Made by a program: the position numbers and the translations under genes. This document shows positions 11,857-22,400 of a DNA stretch of 64,000 nt, one piece after another. The notes beneath the pieces are model-generated. The model was given only the letters and a program-made list of their open reading frames with translations. It searched no databases and was not told the DNA's origin. Location of the stretch: positions 238,994 to 302,993 of the forward strand of contig NW_017802403.1 in the NCBI RefSeq assembly GCF_001625305.1. The letters run 5' to 3'. The stretch's first letter is position 1, and each line of letters begins with the position of its first letter. The stretch comes from Branchiostoma belcheri (taxonomy: Eukaryota > Chordata > Leptocardii > Amphioxiformes > Branchiostomatidae).

Positions 11857-12424
11857 CTCCCAGCCACACATGTTAGTTATTACAGCCAACATTTTACAAA
11901 CGTTCTGAAACGTCTTCCAGCCAGCGCCACAAATATTTTGGTGCGGGCTTTAGCCGTCGCCTAGTCCGGACGTTCCTGAAGTGTGCGTGCGATAGCGGCG
12001 ACAGATGACGGCTAAGCCGGGCGGGCTATCGCGGGTCTGCCGAGCTTAAGTTCCTCAGGCATTATCTTCCCAAAGTAAATTTCCCCTGGATCATGTGTCA
12101 CAACGTTGGGCGATCAGTTATCCCGACGATAAGAAGCTATGTAGCGCCGGTCTTATTGAAGTGGGCACAAGATCGCCACAATTCTGCCATTCTTCACGCA
12201 AGTCTTCGGGGAGAAGTCGGGAATTTGTCGGGGCGACTCATGCAGGACTGGGAGAGGTCGGCAGCTGTTGTTTTGTTGACGAAAACCTTTCCAAAATTGA
12301 ATTTTGTTTCATCGCTTTCCTCTCGACTAATAACAAATTGGCGACGGATATACACGTCACGGTGGTACGAAAATAACTGAACCGCTAGACAGTCTCTCAA
12401 GGGGGGGGGGGGCAGATATACTCA

Positions 12425-12839
12425 GGCCATGTTAATTTCATTATATGGATGCCATCCACGCGCGCATGAATTTTAGTGTTTGTCCGTTAACAAAAAAGGT
12501 TTCGACCTTACTATAAATCGTACAAAGCACCTGCAAAAGATGAGCAAATGTGTGCCAAAGATTGCAAAAAAATGTATATTGGAAAAAGATACTAATGTCG
12601 AACTTGTCAAAATCAATTCCAAAGGAAAACGGAAAATAATGTGAAAAATGAAACTGAAGAGTTTTCTTCGTCGCCTCATACCATACTCTTTGTTTTCGTT
12701 TTCTTTAGTTAACATTTATGACTACGTAGATTTCATAAAGAAGGCAGCGTTTTCTTGACAAACGTTTTTTATTCGCACACTTGCATCAGTTTTGGGGGTT
12801 CCCAGAGGATGTCATCCACATAGTCAACTCAACATGGCC
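12425..12839. mobile_element. MITE family B, copy 2
   Basis: It begins GGCCATGTTAATTTCATTAT then ATGGATGCCATCCACGCGCG. It ends GAGGATGTCATCCACATAGT then CAACTCAACATGGCC. It shares the GTTTTGGGGGTTCCCAGAGG block with copies 1 and 3. Confidence 0.75.
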
Positions 12840-12904
12840 TTAGTGTACAAACAATAATAATTCTTGTGTCATTGTATAAAGGAAGCTGTCTGTTGACGAG
12901 AGAA

Positions 12905-13035
12905 TATAATAATAATAATAACTTTATTGCGCAACAGTTGTACAGGGTACAAAGTATGGCATCTACTAACTTAAGTTAGTACATATCAACTACATTTTCG
13001 TAAGGCTAATCTAATATATAATTAATGTACAGGGG
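12905..13035 (-). mobile_element. LINE 3' tail relic
   Basis: The minus strand ends TGCGCAATAAAGTTATTATT(ATT)n. It carries the same GTACAGGGTACAAAGTATGG and CATTTTCGTAAGGCTAA blocks as the tails at 2,790 and 32,453. Confidence 0.65.
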
Positions 13036-13749
13036 AAGTCGCAGGAAATTAACTACATTTTATCGCCCAATGTCCACAATAGCATTCTGAAAGAAGTTAA
13101 TTATTCTTAGATATCTTAAAAATTTATCCAAGCTTTCGACACACCAATCAACAAAGAGTTCTTCCTTTTAGAACTAAAAATCATCCAACTCCCTTATCAA
13201 CCCAAACCTTGGGCAAGTAATCTTCCTCTGAATGGAGAAAAGAAGTCACACTCAAATAGACTGAGTAGGATTTTAGACTTAGAATAGTTGTCTTTTCGCT
13301 CTTAATTTCTTTATATTTGTCTTCTATATTAAGTATACTAGTGTTCGTTTTGTTTTGTTTGCAATTAGGATTTGGGCATGGTTTAGCAATGAAGTTTTAG
13401 CATTATTATAGACTTTAGGGATGTTCTCGTACCCTTGTTAAACTTTTAAAGGGATTTTCTCTTCTTATTCCACCTTCCATAACTTGATTAAATATGATTT
13501 TCTGAACATCAAATTGAAACGAAATCCAGCGCAATGCTATCCATTGGAATTTCAAATTTCAATGATATGAATGAATAGCTTATTAAGGTAAAACTTTGCA
13601 GACTTCCTTGTGTGTTTGGCAAGAGATTTTCTGTCCGTTCCGATGCGCTCATGTTGTGGACAAACTTAGTGTAAAGGATATTTCGTCTATTCTCAATTGC
13701 AATTTAATAGTTGCACATCCGCAGCCCTGAGTTGGAAATTTATGATAAT
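13036..13749. other. No gene seen
   Basis: AT-rich non-coding DNA with no supported feature. Confidence 0.45.
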
Positions 13750-13759
13750 TTCAATCTAT

Positions 13760-13810
13760 ACACGTATATACACAGATATACATACATACATACATACATA
13801 CATACATACG

Positions 13811-13879
<69 letters not shown>

Positions 13880-13905
13880 AACACACACACACGCAAACAA
13901 ACAAA
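13760..13905 (+). repeat. (CATA)n-(CA)n microsatellite
   Basis: A CATA array followed by about 30 CA units and interrupted CA-CGCAAA units. Translations are pure repeat. Confidence 0.9.
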
Positions 13906-14435
13906 TAAACAGTCGCGCGCACATGCGTTAACACCGTAGCAGTACAGAAACTGGCTGTGTAAAACGCGTTGGCGAGGTGAGATTGGCGGCATACTTGCCC
14001 GGCACCAGACGGCTGAGAATGCCGGGCGCTAGTCGGCAAACACGCCCGGGGAAGCATGTTGGCGAGCAACGGGGTCGGGAGGGGTCAAGTTTGAACAACT
14101 GGCTCCGGGCGATTCGCGATAAGACTGACATCACCCGATAGCTCTTGCACCCAAGGCCCAAGACTGTACACGCGGTCCCCTGTTCCAACACTCAACCGCT
14201 AAAAATATCCGCACACAAGGGGCCAGGGGGCGGGAGAAAGAACACTCAGTCAGCGAATTTTGACATATTTCACTGCCGCGGATTGTTTTGATATGATAGT
14301 GTGAAATGAGCACTCTTGGCTGTCTTGGCATGCTGTCCATTTTTCAGATCCCCATTTTGGACCGTTTCTTTAGATTCACCTTTCAAAGGCACTTAGGGTT
14401 GATGGTCACGGGTTCTTTCATATCTCTATTCATTG

Positions 14436-14833
14436 TTTCCAATGGATAGACAGATAGATGGATGAGCGGATGGGTAGATTGATGGATGGGTGGATGGGCA
14501 GATGAACGGATTGGCAGATGGACTAATGGGCAGATGCACTAATGGCAGATGGATAGATGGATGAACGGATGAATGGGAAGATGGACGGATGGGCAGATGA
14601 ATCGATGGATAGATGAACAAAAGGATTGATTGATTGATGGATGGATGGATTGATGGAAGGATGGATGGATGGATGGATTGATGGACAAAAAGATTGATGG
14701 CTGGCTCGATGGGTGGGTGGATGGATGGATGGATTGATGGAAGAATGGATGGAAGGATGGATGGATGAATGGATTGATGGACAAAAAGATTGATGGCTGG
14801 ATGGATGGGTGGGTGGACGGACGGACGGATGCA
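14436..14833 (+). repeat. (GATG)n tetranucleotide array
   Basis: About 400 bases of GATG/GATT units with higher-order structure: blocks containing GATGGACAAAAAGATTGATG recur near 14,600, 14,680 and 14,776. Minus-strand frames reading HPSIHPS are artefacts. Confidence 0.9.
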
Positions 14834-16380
14834 TAATGTCATGATCACTTGACTGAAAATACATATGCAAATTGAAACACACATGCAATGCATTCGTTTT
14901 GAAGGAGAATTACATGACCAAAACGTTTATCTTTAAAAAAACTGTCAGAAGAAATATTGAAGAGAAACAAATAAACTTGTCACCATGGCCACTTCTCTTT
15001 GTGGTCAACGTTGGTTGTTTTGTAAAATATAAGGTATAAAATTATACAATATCGCTCAAATCGAAACATCCATGGATATTCAGTAACACATGACATAAAA
15101 CTGGGTGGGTACAACTCTACTCTAATGGCTTTTAGTACTTAATCGTTGTGTTGTCTTCCTCTGTGCTCTTGTCGAGGGTTTGAAAATTAGGCCATGTCCA
15201 GACCACTCAGAAAAGTAGAGCCAGGGATATACAGCTGTCCTTGCTAATTTATTCTGTAGTTCTTTCGGATTATACAAACCGTATTGGCTTCCGTGCTTTT
15301 CACTGCAACTCCGTGTAGAACTGCAAGGGGCGCTGTACACAAGCTACGGTTACCACATATTACAGAAGAGCTTTACTGCACGACAATTTCAAATGTATGG
15401 CAACAACTATTAAACAAAGTAGATATAGAATAAAACCTACTAAATCCTAATTACTCAAACAACAAGAGATAGCACAGGTTTGTCTTTGGTATAGTGTTAC
15501 GATCGAGTGGGTCTTATCATTCAGAGTTTCGACGATTTTTTTTATAACAAAGTAGTATTTATTACATGGGATCATTGCCTTGACAGTCTTCTGTTCATTT
15601 TTAATCATAGAAATCTGTATTCAATTTTTATAATCTTAATTTATATGCGCTGATTCGTTACGTGTTCTATGAGGGAAATACCTGATATGTTTTGGCTGGT
15701 CGGATAGCCTGAAACCCAGCCGTATTGGTGGCTGAACAGTTGAAAACCTGCAGCTCATAGCCTGTATTTTAGGCTATGGTAGACTGATCTCTATATATCA
15801 GTTGGGAAAATGTTTTGGTGTTGTTTCGTTCGTCCTTTTTGCGTTTCTATGGCATTCATCCTTCACTTGGCTAACAGTTTAAAGGTGCACAAGTAAAAAG
15901 ATTTTGGGTTTTGGGTTATTTTTGGCCAGTTTTTAGCCTTTTTATTGGGGTTTCTATTTTGCACTGGAATTTTTTTTTACCAACCCGACTAAATGATGCT
16001 AAAACAAGAACAAAACACAAAGACTTGTCCGACTCTCCACATCTGCTTGGAGATTAGGTTGAAGTCGGAAGGCTGGGGGCTATCAACAGCGCATGGCGCC
16101 ATCGGTGTCGCAGGTGTCCCCCGCCAGACGCGACCCCATGTAATATCGCCACCCCGCCTCACCCTTGTCAAATTAGAGCCCCTCCACACAACACCAACGC
16201 GAAACATAAGCTTCAGCAGCCGCTATTGTTAGCGATACCCTAAAGTCTGCTTCTCTTCGCTGAGTGTGGGAGGGGGAGGTGAGGAGAAGGAAGCCAGGCC
16301 TCGGCAAACGGAGCGTGCAGAAATTTCCCTTTCATCAAAGGGCGAGAGCCGCACTTGTCAATGACATATCAGAGCTGGTC
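14834..16380. other. No gene seen
   Basis: Non-coding. The stretch 15,918-15,990 (TTATTTTTGGCCAGTTTTTA and TTGCACTGGAATTTTTT) matches the inverted region at 51.2-51.3 kb, so part is an interspersed repeat. The opposing frames at 15,989-16,232 have no domain. Confidence 0.4.
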
Positions 16381-16560
16381 CAGTTACTAGAGAATTCTTT
16401 CAGCAGCGACAGGTTTTTGAAGGGTAAGAGTACTAACCTCCAAATTTTCGAGACTAGGCCACTCTGTAAACAAGATGGACTGATAGTCATCGAAAATTTG
16501 GAGGTTAGTATTCTTACCCTTCAAAAACTTATCACTGCTGAACGAATTCTCTAGTAACTG
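16381..16560. mobile_element. Foldback element with ~75-bp arms
   Basis: The arms begin CAGTTACTAGAGAATTCTTT and end with the inverse, AACGAATTCTCTAGTAACTG. They continue inward through TTTTTGAAGGGTAAGAGTAC and AACCTCCAAATTTTCGA with few mismatches. The spacer is about 30 bp. Its termini differ from the TAGYCTC family. Confidence 0.75.
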
Positions 16561-16654
16561 TATCTATACGTGACAAATGAATCTCCTCAACGACAGAGCT
16601 GGTCCATATTCCATGGGAGAAAAAGAAGGAACTGAGTAAAAACAATCACAAGGC

Positions 16655-16790
16655 TGAAATATGATAAAGTTTATTGCAAATTTCTGCCCGAAGGCTAATT
16701 GCAAATAACAAGGACAAAATGATATTAAAACAGAGTACAAAAATAACTCCAAAATGTACATAATACAAGGTATTCTGGAACTATGTTTGA
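16655..16790 (-). mobile_element. LINE 3' tail relic
   Basis: The minus strand reads TTAGCCTTCGGGCAGAAATT then TGCAATAAACTTTATCAT. This is the tail shape seen at 33.43 and 37.75 kb. Confidence 0.55.
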
Positions 16791-16799
16791 AGGGTTTGA

Positions 16800-18451
16800 C
16801 TTCTATGTTATACCTCTATCTATCTATCTATCTATCTACATGGATCTCTCTATCTCTCTATGTATAACGCGTTTTTTTTAAATATTTATCCATTTTTGTA
16901 GTCTTTGAAAATTTGAATATGTTATTTCAAACCTTTCGATACCACGTTGCACAAAAAGTACTGTTAATTTGTAAGGCTTACTGCGCATTGTTTTTATTTA
17001 TCGGCTTATAACTCGAAGTGTATCTACTTTGTGTTGAACTGTATCAGACTGAATGAAACACTCACTCACACATGTATATGGCTTTATTTTAGTCAATGAC
17101 TGAACAGTCCTATAGAGAAGCATATGTATGCAGCTACATGTGCTAATAGCTTTTTTTGTCCATGACAAAGTAGACGAAATGGATAGACTCAAAACAAAAG
17201 CTTTGGAAAAAGAGGACAGAAAATATGTTTCAGGTCATTTTTCCTCTCTTCTATTAGATCTATTTCATATCAAATCTGATCTGATCTTTACTTATTTTAC
17301 GTCAGATGTGTACAATATCGATCACGAATTGAAATTGAACGTGAGGTATTCTCTAGGGTCGAGTGACTTTGTGGTTTGGAAGTCAAACCTTCACCCGGCC
17401 TGGATAAACATGTCGTCTGCTCCGCCATGACAGCTCTGCGCTCCGACATGACCGACATGATCCCGCCAAATGAAACACATCCTTGCCGCACGCGGCCACA
17501 GTCAACAAAAAAAAACCTGCCTCCTCTCTCAGGACCAGCAACAGCGGTACCTTATTAAAAAGCACGCCTGCTCCAAGCTGACACTTAAAACACCCGGCAC
17601 ACAGGACCGGAGGCGCTTTGTGGCGGCGCGCGGGAATGGTTCTGTCAGGTTATGGCCATCTTTGGGCGGGAAGTCGGGTCAGAATGAAACTGTCGTCTGC
17701 ACAGCCCTGACAACCGCTCAACCGAGAGGCGCCGATGTCGCGGGCAATCGTCTCCCCTCTCTGTCCATGTTTAGAACAGAAACAAAAACCGCTAGGAGAA
17801 TGCCGGCAGGGAATGTAGCTTTCTCACCACGTGAACAGGCCTTGTTGGAGTGAAACAGACGACAAAACTTGCTAATTGCTTTTGCTAGTTACCACGTTTA
17901 GAGGCTGTCCAAAATATCCGGTGTGTTCAGGGCTAAAACCTTCAAGTCAGTACTAGTACATATCTCCAAAACTGTCTGCACAGTACCTTATCTTTGTTAT
18001 TTCTCCCAATAATTTACTCATAACATGTATCAATGTCTCATGCTGTGTATGACATGCGATGGTATAGGTTTCCATGATATTTGATGAAGAAAAAAAGTTG
18101 TCAAGTCAAAGTCAAAGCTAGTCTCTCGGAAGAGGACGCAAGAAGGAAGATACAAGACACTCGTTACATCGACGTACAGCAAACATAAAACTACATTTCA
18201 TTGCATACCATTATTTCAAAATAACAATGCATATATGTACCATCGTATGTACAGAAAAATTATTTTGTAGTCCAGCTTTACGCTGGTCTGATATTGTACA
18301 GTTTCCCTGCTGTGGCTCCAGTAGTTCGTGACCCGTATTTTCTGTGTCATGGAGAAGTCCTGGCCTCCCGGCAGGGGGCGCTCCGTATCCCGGGGTCCAC
18401 AAACAGACAGGTCGGCCATGTTGGTACAGACATCTACTTCATATGCCATAT
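16800..18451. other. No gene seen
   Basis: Includes a short (CTAT)n run at 16,812-16,842. The longest frame (17,470-17,853, plus, 127 codons) starts inside unrelated sequence and has no domain, no repeat and no convincing start context. I do not call it. Confidence 0.4.
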
Positions 18452-18612
18452 CATATCCAGAACAGTGTCTACTAGTTCTATGCCTGAATGGGGTAGAGTT
18501 AGGGTTAGGCTCAGGCAGGGGTCTGGATAGTCTCCGCTTACTAGTATCCAAGAACGTAGATTTGCCCCAGCCAAGCCAAGGCACGCTTAGTTCGATTCCC
18601 GTGGAATATCCA
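18452..18612. repeat. Dispersed ~155-bp inverted-end repeat, copy 1
   Basis: It starts ATATCCAGAACAGTG and ends ATATCCAGAACGGATAT. Inside it shares TATGCCTGAATGGG, GTTAGGGTTAGG and CCAAGAACGTAGATTTGCCC with the element at 22,661. Confidence 0.55.
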
Positions 18613-18949
18613 GAACGGATATTAAACAGAAGTTTTTTTTTCGGGAGCTCGTCTCCAAAAGAAACGTTTTCTTTGCCGTACCGCCCCCTCGCCACACTTT
18701 CCGTCCCCATTACGTAGTAACAATCTCTACTAAGTACAGTACTCAACATGCCGTCTGTTCCTTTAATAATCAAGAATTAAATTACAGTTTATCCGATAAG
18801 CATTGAATGTTACAGAAACTGTGGGTAAATCGATATTATGTTTGTGACTTTCGTACTTCTGTACTTATGTTTATGTGATTTCTGGTGTCTTATAAGCTCG
18901 TGTGGGTTGGCCAACAAAGAAAAGTCGTTAGACACGATAGTAAAAAATG

Positions 18950-19228
18950 TCAATGTCTGTATTTCCAGGTGATAACGACAGTCCCACATGTCTGTATTTC
19001 CAGGTGATAACGACAGTCACACATGTCTGTATTTCCAGGTGATAACGACAGTCCCACATGTCTGTATTTCCAGGTGATAACGACAGTCCCACATGTCTGT
19101 ATTTCCAGGTGATAACGACAGTCCCACATGTCTGTATTTGCAGGTGATAACGACAGTCCCACATGTCTGTATTTCCAGGTGATAACGACAGTCCCACATG
19201 TCTGTATTTCCAGGTGATAACGACAGCG
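18950..19228 (+). repeat. 35-bp minisatellite repeating the homeobox-exon splice acceptor
   Basis: Eight units of 35 bp, each with TGTCTGTATTTCCAG followed by GTGATAACGACAGT. The AG of each acceptor-like site falls at 18,967, 19,002, 19,037, 19,072, 19,107, 19,142 (TTTGCAG variant), 19,177 and 19,212. The last unit runs straight into the homeobox exon, so the unit spans a real intron-exon border. Unit length is 2 mod 3, and exon reading from three or more units upstream meets a TGA. Confidence 0.85.
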
Positions 19229-19431
19229 ACACGTCCAGTCATAACGACGGTTACCAGCAGGGCGGGAACAGTCCGGGGCACCAGCCACAGCGACAGAAGC
19301 GCATGCGCACCTCCTTCAAACACCACCAACTTCGCGCCATGAAGTCGTACTTCGCCCTGAACCACAACCCTGACGCCAAGGATCTCAAACAACTCGCACA
19401 GAAAACAGGACTCACTAAGAGAGTCTTACAG
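19214..19431 (+). CDS. Lhx2/9: Lhx2/9 exon: linker and first 46 homeodomain residues
   Basis: Acceptor TATTTCCAG at 19,205-19,213 and donor CAG|GTAGGA after 19,431. The exon opens with two bases of a split codon (phase 1) and ends on a whole codon. It encodes the acidic linker, a Gln/Pro spacer (QGGNSPGHQPQRQ) and helices 1 and 2 of the homeodomain. Confidence 0.9.
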
Positions 19432-22400
19432 GTAGGAAAAACGCTTCTCTTCTTCGTAAACTCCGAAGAGAACTAAGTTTCCTGTCTTTTCACAAACTGG
19501 ACAGACACATGGGTATTGTAGTCGTGCGCACGCCCTGAACCGCCCACAAGAAGTGGCGACGACGAATGAAGATGAGGGTAGGTAGGTGGCAAAAAGTGGG
19601 GGCCAATAGGAGAGGTGTTACGGATGGGGGGAACATTCGTCCAATTTGTGAGCCGACAGGAAACGTGATTTTTCTCCACCCGTTACAAATTAAGAACCAT
19701 CTCCCGACAAAGGTTGGTCTATACGAATAGAACGAAATTTGAGTTAATTTTGAGTCAAATTTGACTGCCAGCCATGCCTTGACCAACCTACTGTCCACCC
19801 TATGCCAAAAAACAGTTACTCAAGCAACTGGGTATGATTTTGAAAACGTCAGACGTTTCAGCTAGTATCCACTAGCTTTCGTCAGTGACTGAGAGACCAG
19901 AGGGGAAAGCAGGTTTATATACACAACCTGTTGATTGATATGCAAATAAAGTGAAGACAAATTTTTGGAAGTCGAAAAAGGAACAAAAGTCAGACAAGTC
20001 AAGACAAGATGATGCAAATTAGTCTGAAAGCTCCTGTTATACAGGACAGGAGCTTAAGTGTTGTCTGTCCTCGGGGCTGGGAGTGCCAAATCCCAAGTGC
20101 CGGAAAGATCGACCCGTAGCCCCCCTTCCCTGTTGAGGGTGGGGTTGTACATTCTTTCATATATTGCCTCTTTAACACCCCGTTCCCACCAGCGTGTTTC
20201 GCGGTCTAAGACATCCGTGGACTCGAGTTTGAAAGAGTGACCCTGGTTGTGTTGTAGGTGGTGGAAAATAGCTGAGGAGTAGCCGTTGGCACTAGGTCGG
20301 CAATGTTCTTTGTACCTTACTACTGTCCACCCGATTGTTTGAAACATTAGCCAACCATTCCGGAGAACCTACTCCTAACCATGGTTGGGGGTAGTTGGGC
20401 TTCGTTCGGGAGGCTATGTGTGGCAAGGGCTTTAGACAAAACACTCTCTGCAACGGTCTGAAATGCAATAAACAATGATCCCATCACGCCCTTCAATCCT
20501 AAGGTCTCTGCAAAGCCATTTAAAACATACATAATTCGCTTAGCCGGGATAACATTTGTTTGCCCTCTTTTCCCACAAGAAGGAATCTGCTAGAAGCTCG
20601 TTTTTGATTGTGCAAAATGCGACTCGTCAGAAGTGGAAGTGGAAGTTTATCCTGCCATAATCCGCCCACTAGGCTCTTGTTTACTGACATTTTGTTTCGA
20701 AATGCGCTGGTAATGGATTCGGTAAGCTTCTTCAAGCCACTATGGCATTCCAAGTCCTCGTCTCGACTTTTAACTTCTTGTGCTGCGCATGCCCGTTGCC
20801 AGGATTTTGAATGGGGGGGGGGGGTCTCCCCACTGCTTGAGGGACCTCGAGCGCCGTAAGCGCGAGTTTCCTAGGGGGGTCCGGGGGCATGCTCCCCCGG
20901 GAAATTTTGAAAAAAGAACCTTCTGAAATGGCATTTCGTACATTTTTGAGAGGATTTCCAAGAAAAAATCAGAGATGAATTCTTATTCAATGACAAAGGG
21001 AGCAGTTTTTCTACAATTCTAATCCATCTTTTCAAGAAAAATCTTGGACCTTTACATAAAAAGTGGACCAAAAAGTCGACCTTTGAGCCTTGTCGGGAGG
21101 AACCCCCCCTGGCTACGGGCATGCTGCGGAGTACAACAATTGTTGTTCTGCACATACAGTACCATCTATATAGCCCTGTATATGTACAATTTGGGGGTAT
21201 TTCTCGTGCAACACATCACACCGCAGCGAAACGCAATGAATGCGGAAGTAACTATGCCACTGCAGGGCAAAAAAAAGGTGGGCCTATGATCTAATTAAGA
21301 CATGAAATTATGGAAAAATATGGAATGCCAGCAGGACAAGGGTTAAATTTTAATATCCTATGGTCTGATCTTGTCGCAAAACGTGATATACTATTCAAAA
21401 TGTTTCCATGTATAACAAAGTTAAACAATTTTTTTTCTAAACCATCATACTCTATTAGCCAAAAGACGACCGGTCAATCATGATTTGAACTAGTCTCTCA
21501 TCGCGATAGAATGCAAATTCAACACAATAACACTCGTCATTATGGTCATTATGGTTCTTTATTACCTCAATCCTACTTTAGAGGCGTTTAAAGAAAGATA
21601 AAAAGCACAATAAGACAGACAACACTAGACATAATTAATAACCGTACCATAGAAGAAGCCGAACCTCTGTATTAGAGTAGTTTTAGAGCTGTTTGTACTA
21701 CAAACATGCATATTACCTATTTAATATGTTGACCTGTACTTAGCCCGATAGGGCATGAATGTACAATGAAGGTTATTATTATTAATATAATCAAGCTAAA
21801 ACAAGACATGAAAATAAAGAAGGATAAATACATGGATAGGTGGCTTAGTGATTATCAAAGACTTTCGTCAGTACCACTGCAATGATCGTTACAATATATT
21901 TAGTGAAATGTGTACATCGTATTTTTCAAACGCCTATCAGAAATTTCTTTCTTTTAAAAGCCTTGCTGAATTGGATACCGCCACTTGGTTTAGGGTTATC
22001 CTGTGAGAAGTCAGACCACTTTGACCAAGTTTAAGTATTCCCACAAGACACTACACGACTTCTACCTACCAGATTAGTCCATAGCACGAAACAAGAACAG
22101 GCTGAGATCCGCATGCCAACAGTTTTAGTGTGGAAAGTGTGTTGACTCTAAAAGAGAAGCTTGCCTAATTCTCTTTATCCGACCACTTAAACATTGCATT
22201 TTCAGAAGATTTAGGAAAAAGGGGGTCTTTGAAAATGAGGAGCACAGTTGATTTTTTTACTGAAACAAATTATTGGCGCTGTTGCAAAGTATTTCATCGT
22301 CTAATCGCAATTGAAAACAGCCACAGGAAGCTTTGGCGTAAAATCGCAAAGTAGGAAGTTTCCTCGCGACTGGTAGTTGGTTACAGTCATACAGAGAAAC

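Noticed and set aside
14426-14893. Minus-strand frames up to 155 codons rich in His-Pro-Ser-Ile
   Set aside because: Translation of the (GATG)n array in three frames; the 4-bp unit keeps all frames open.
17470-17853. 127-codon plus-strand frame
   Set aside because: No domain, no compositional shift typical of exons here, no splice sites, and surrounded by repeat-like DNA.
18950-19228. CRISPR-like array
   Set aside because: Units are contiguous with no spacers; eukaryotic minisatellite.
18928-19392. Minus-strand frames with repeated VITWKYRHVGLSLSPGNTD
   Set aside because: Antisense reading of the 35-bp minisatellite; the plus strand holds the real homeobox exon.
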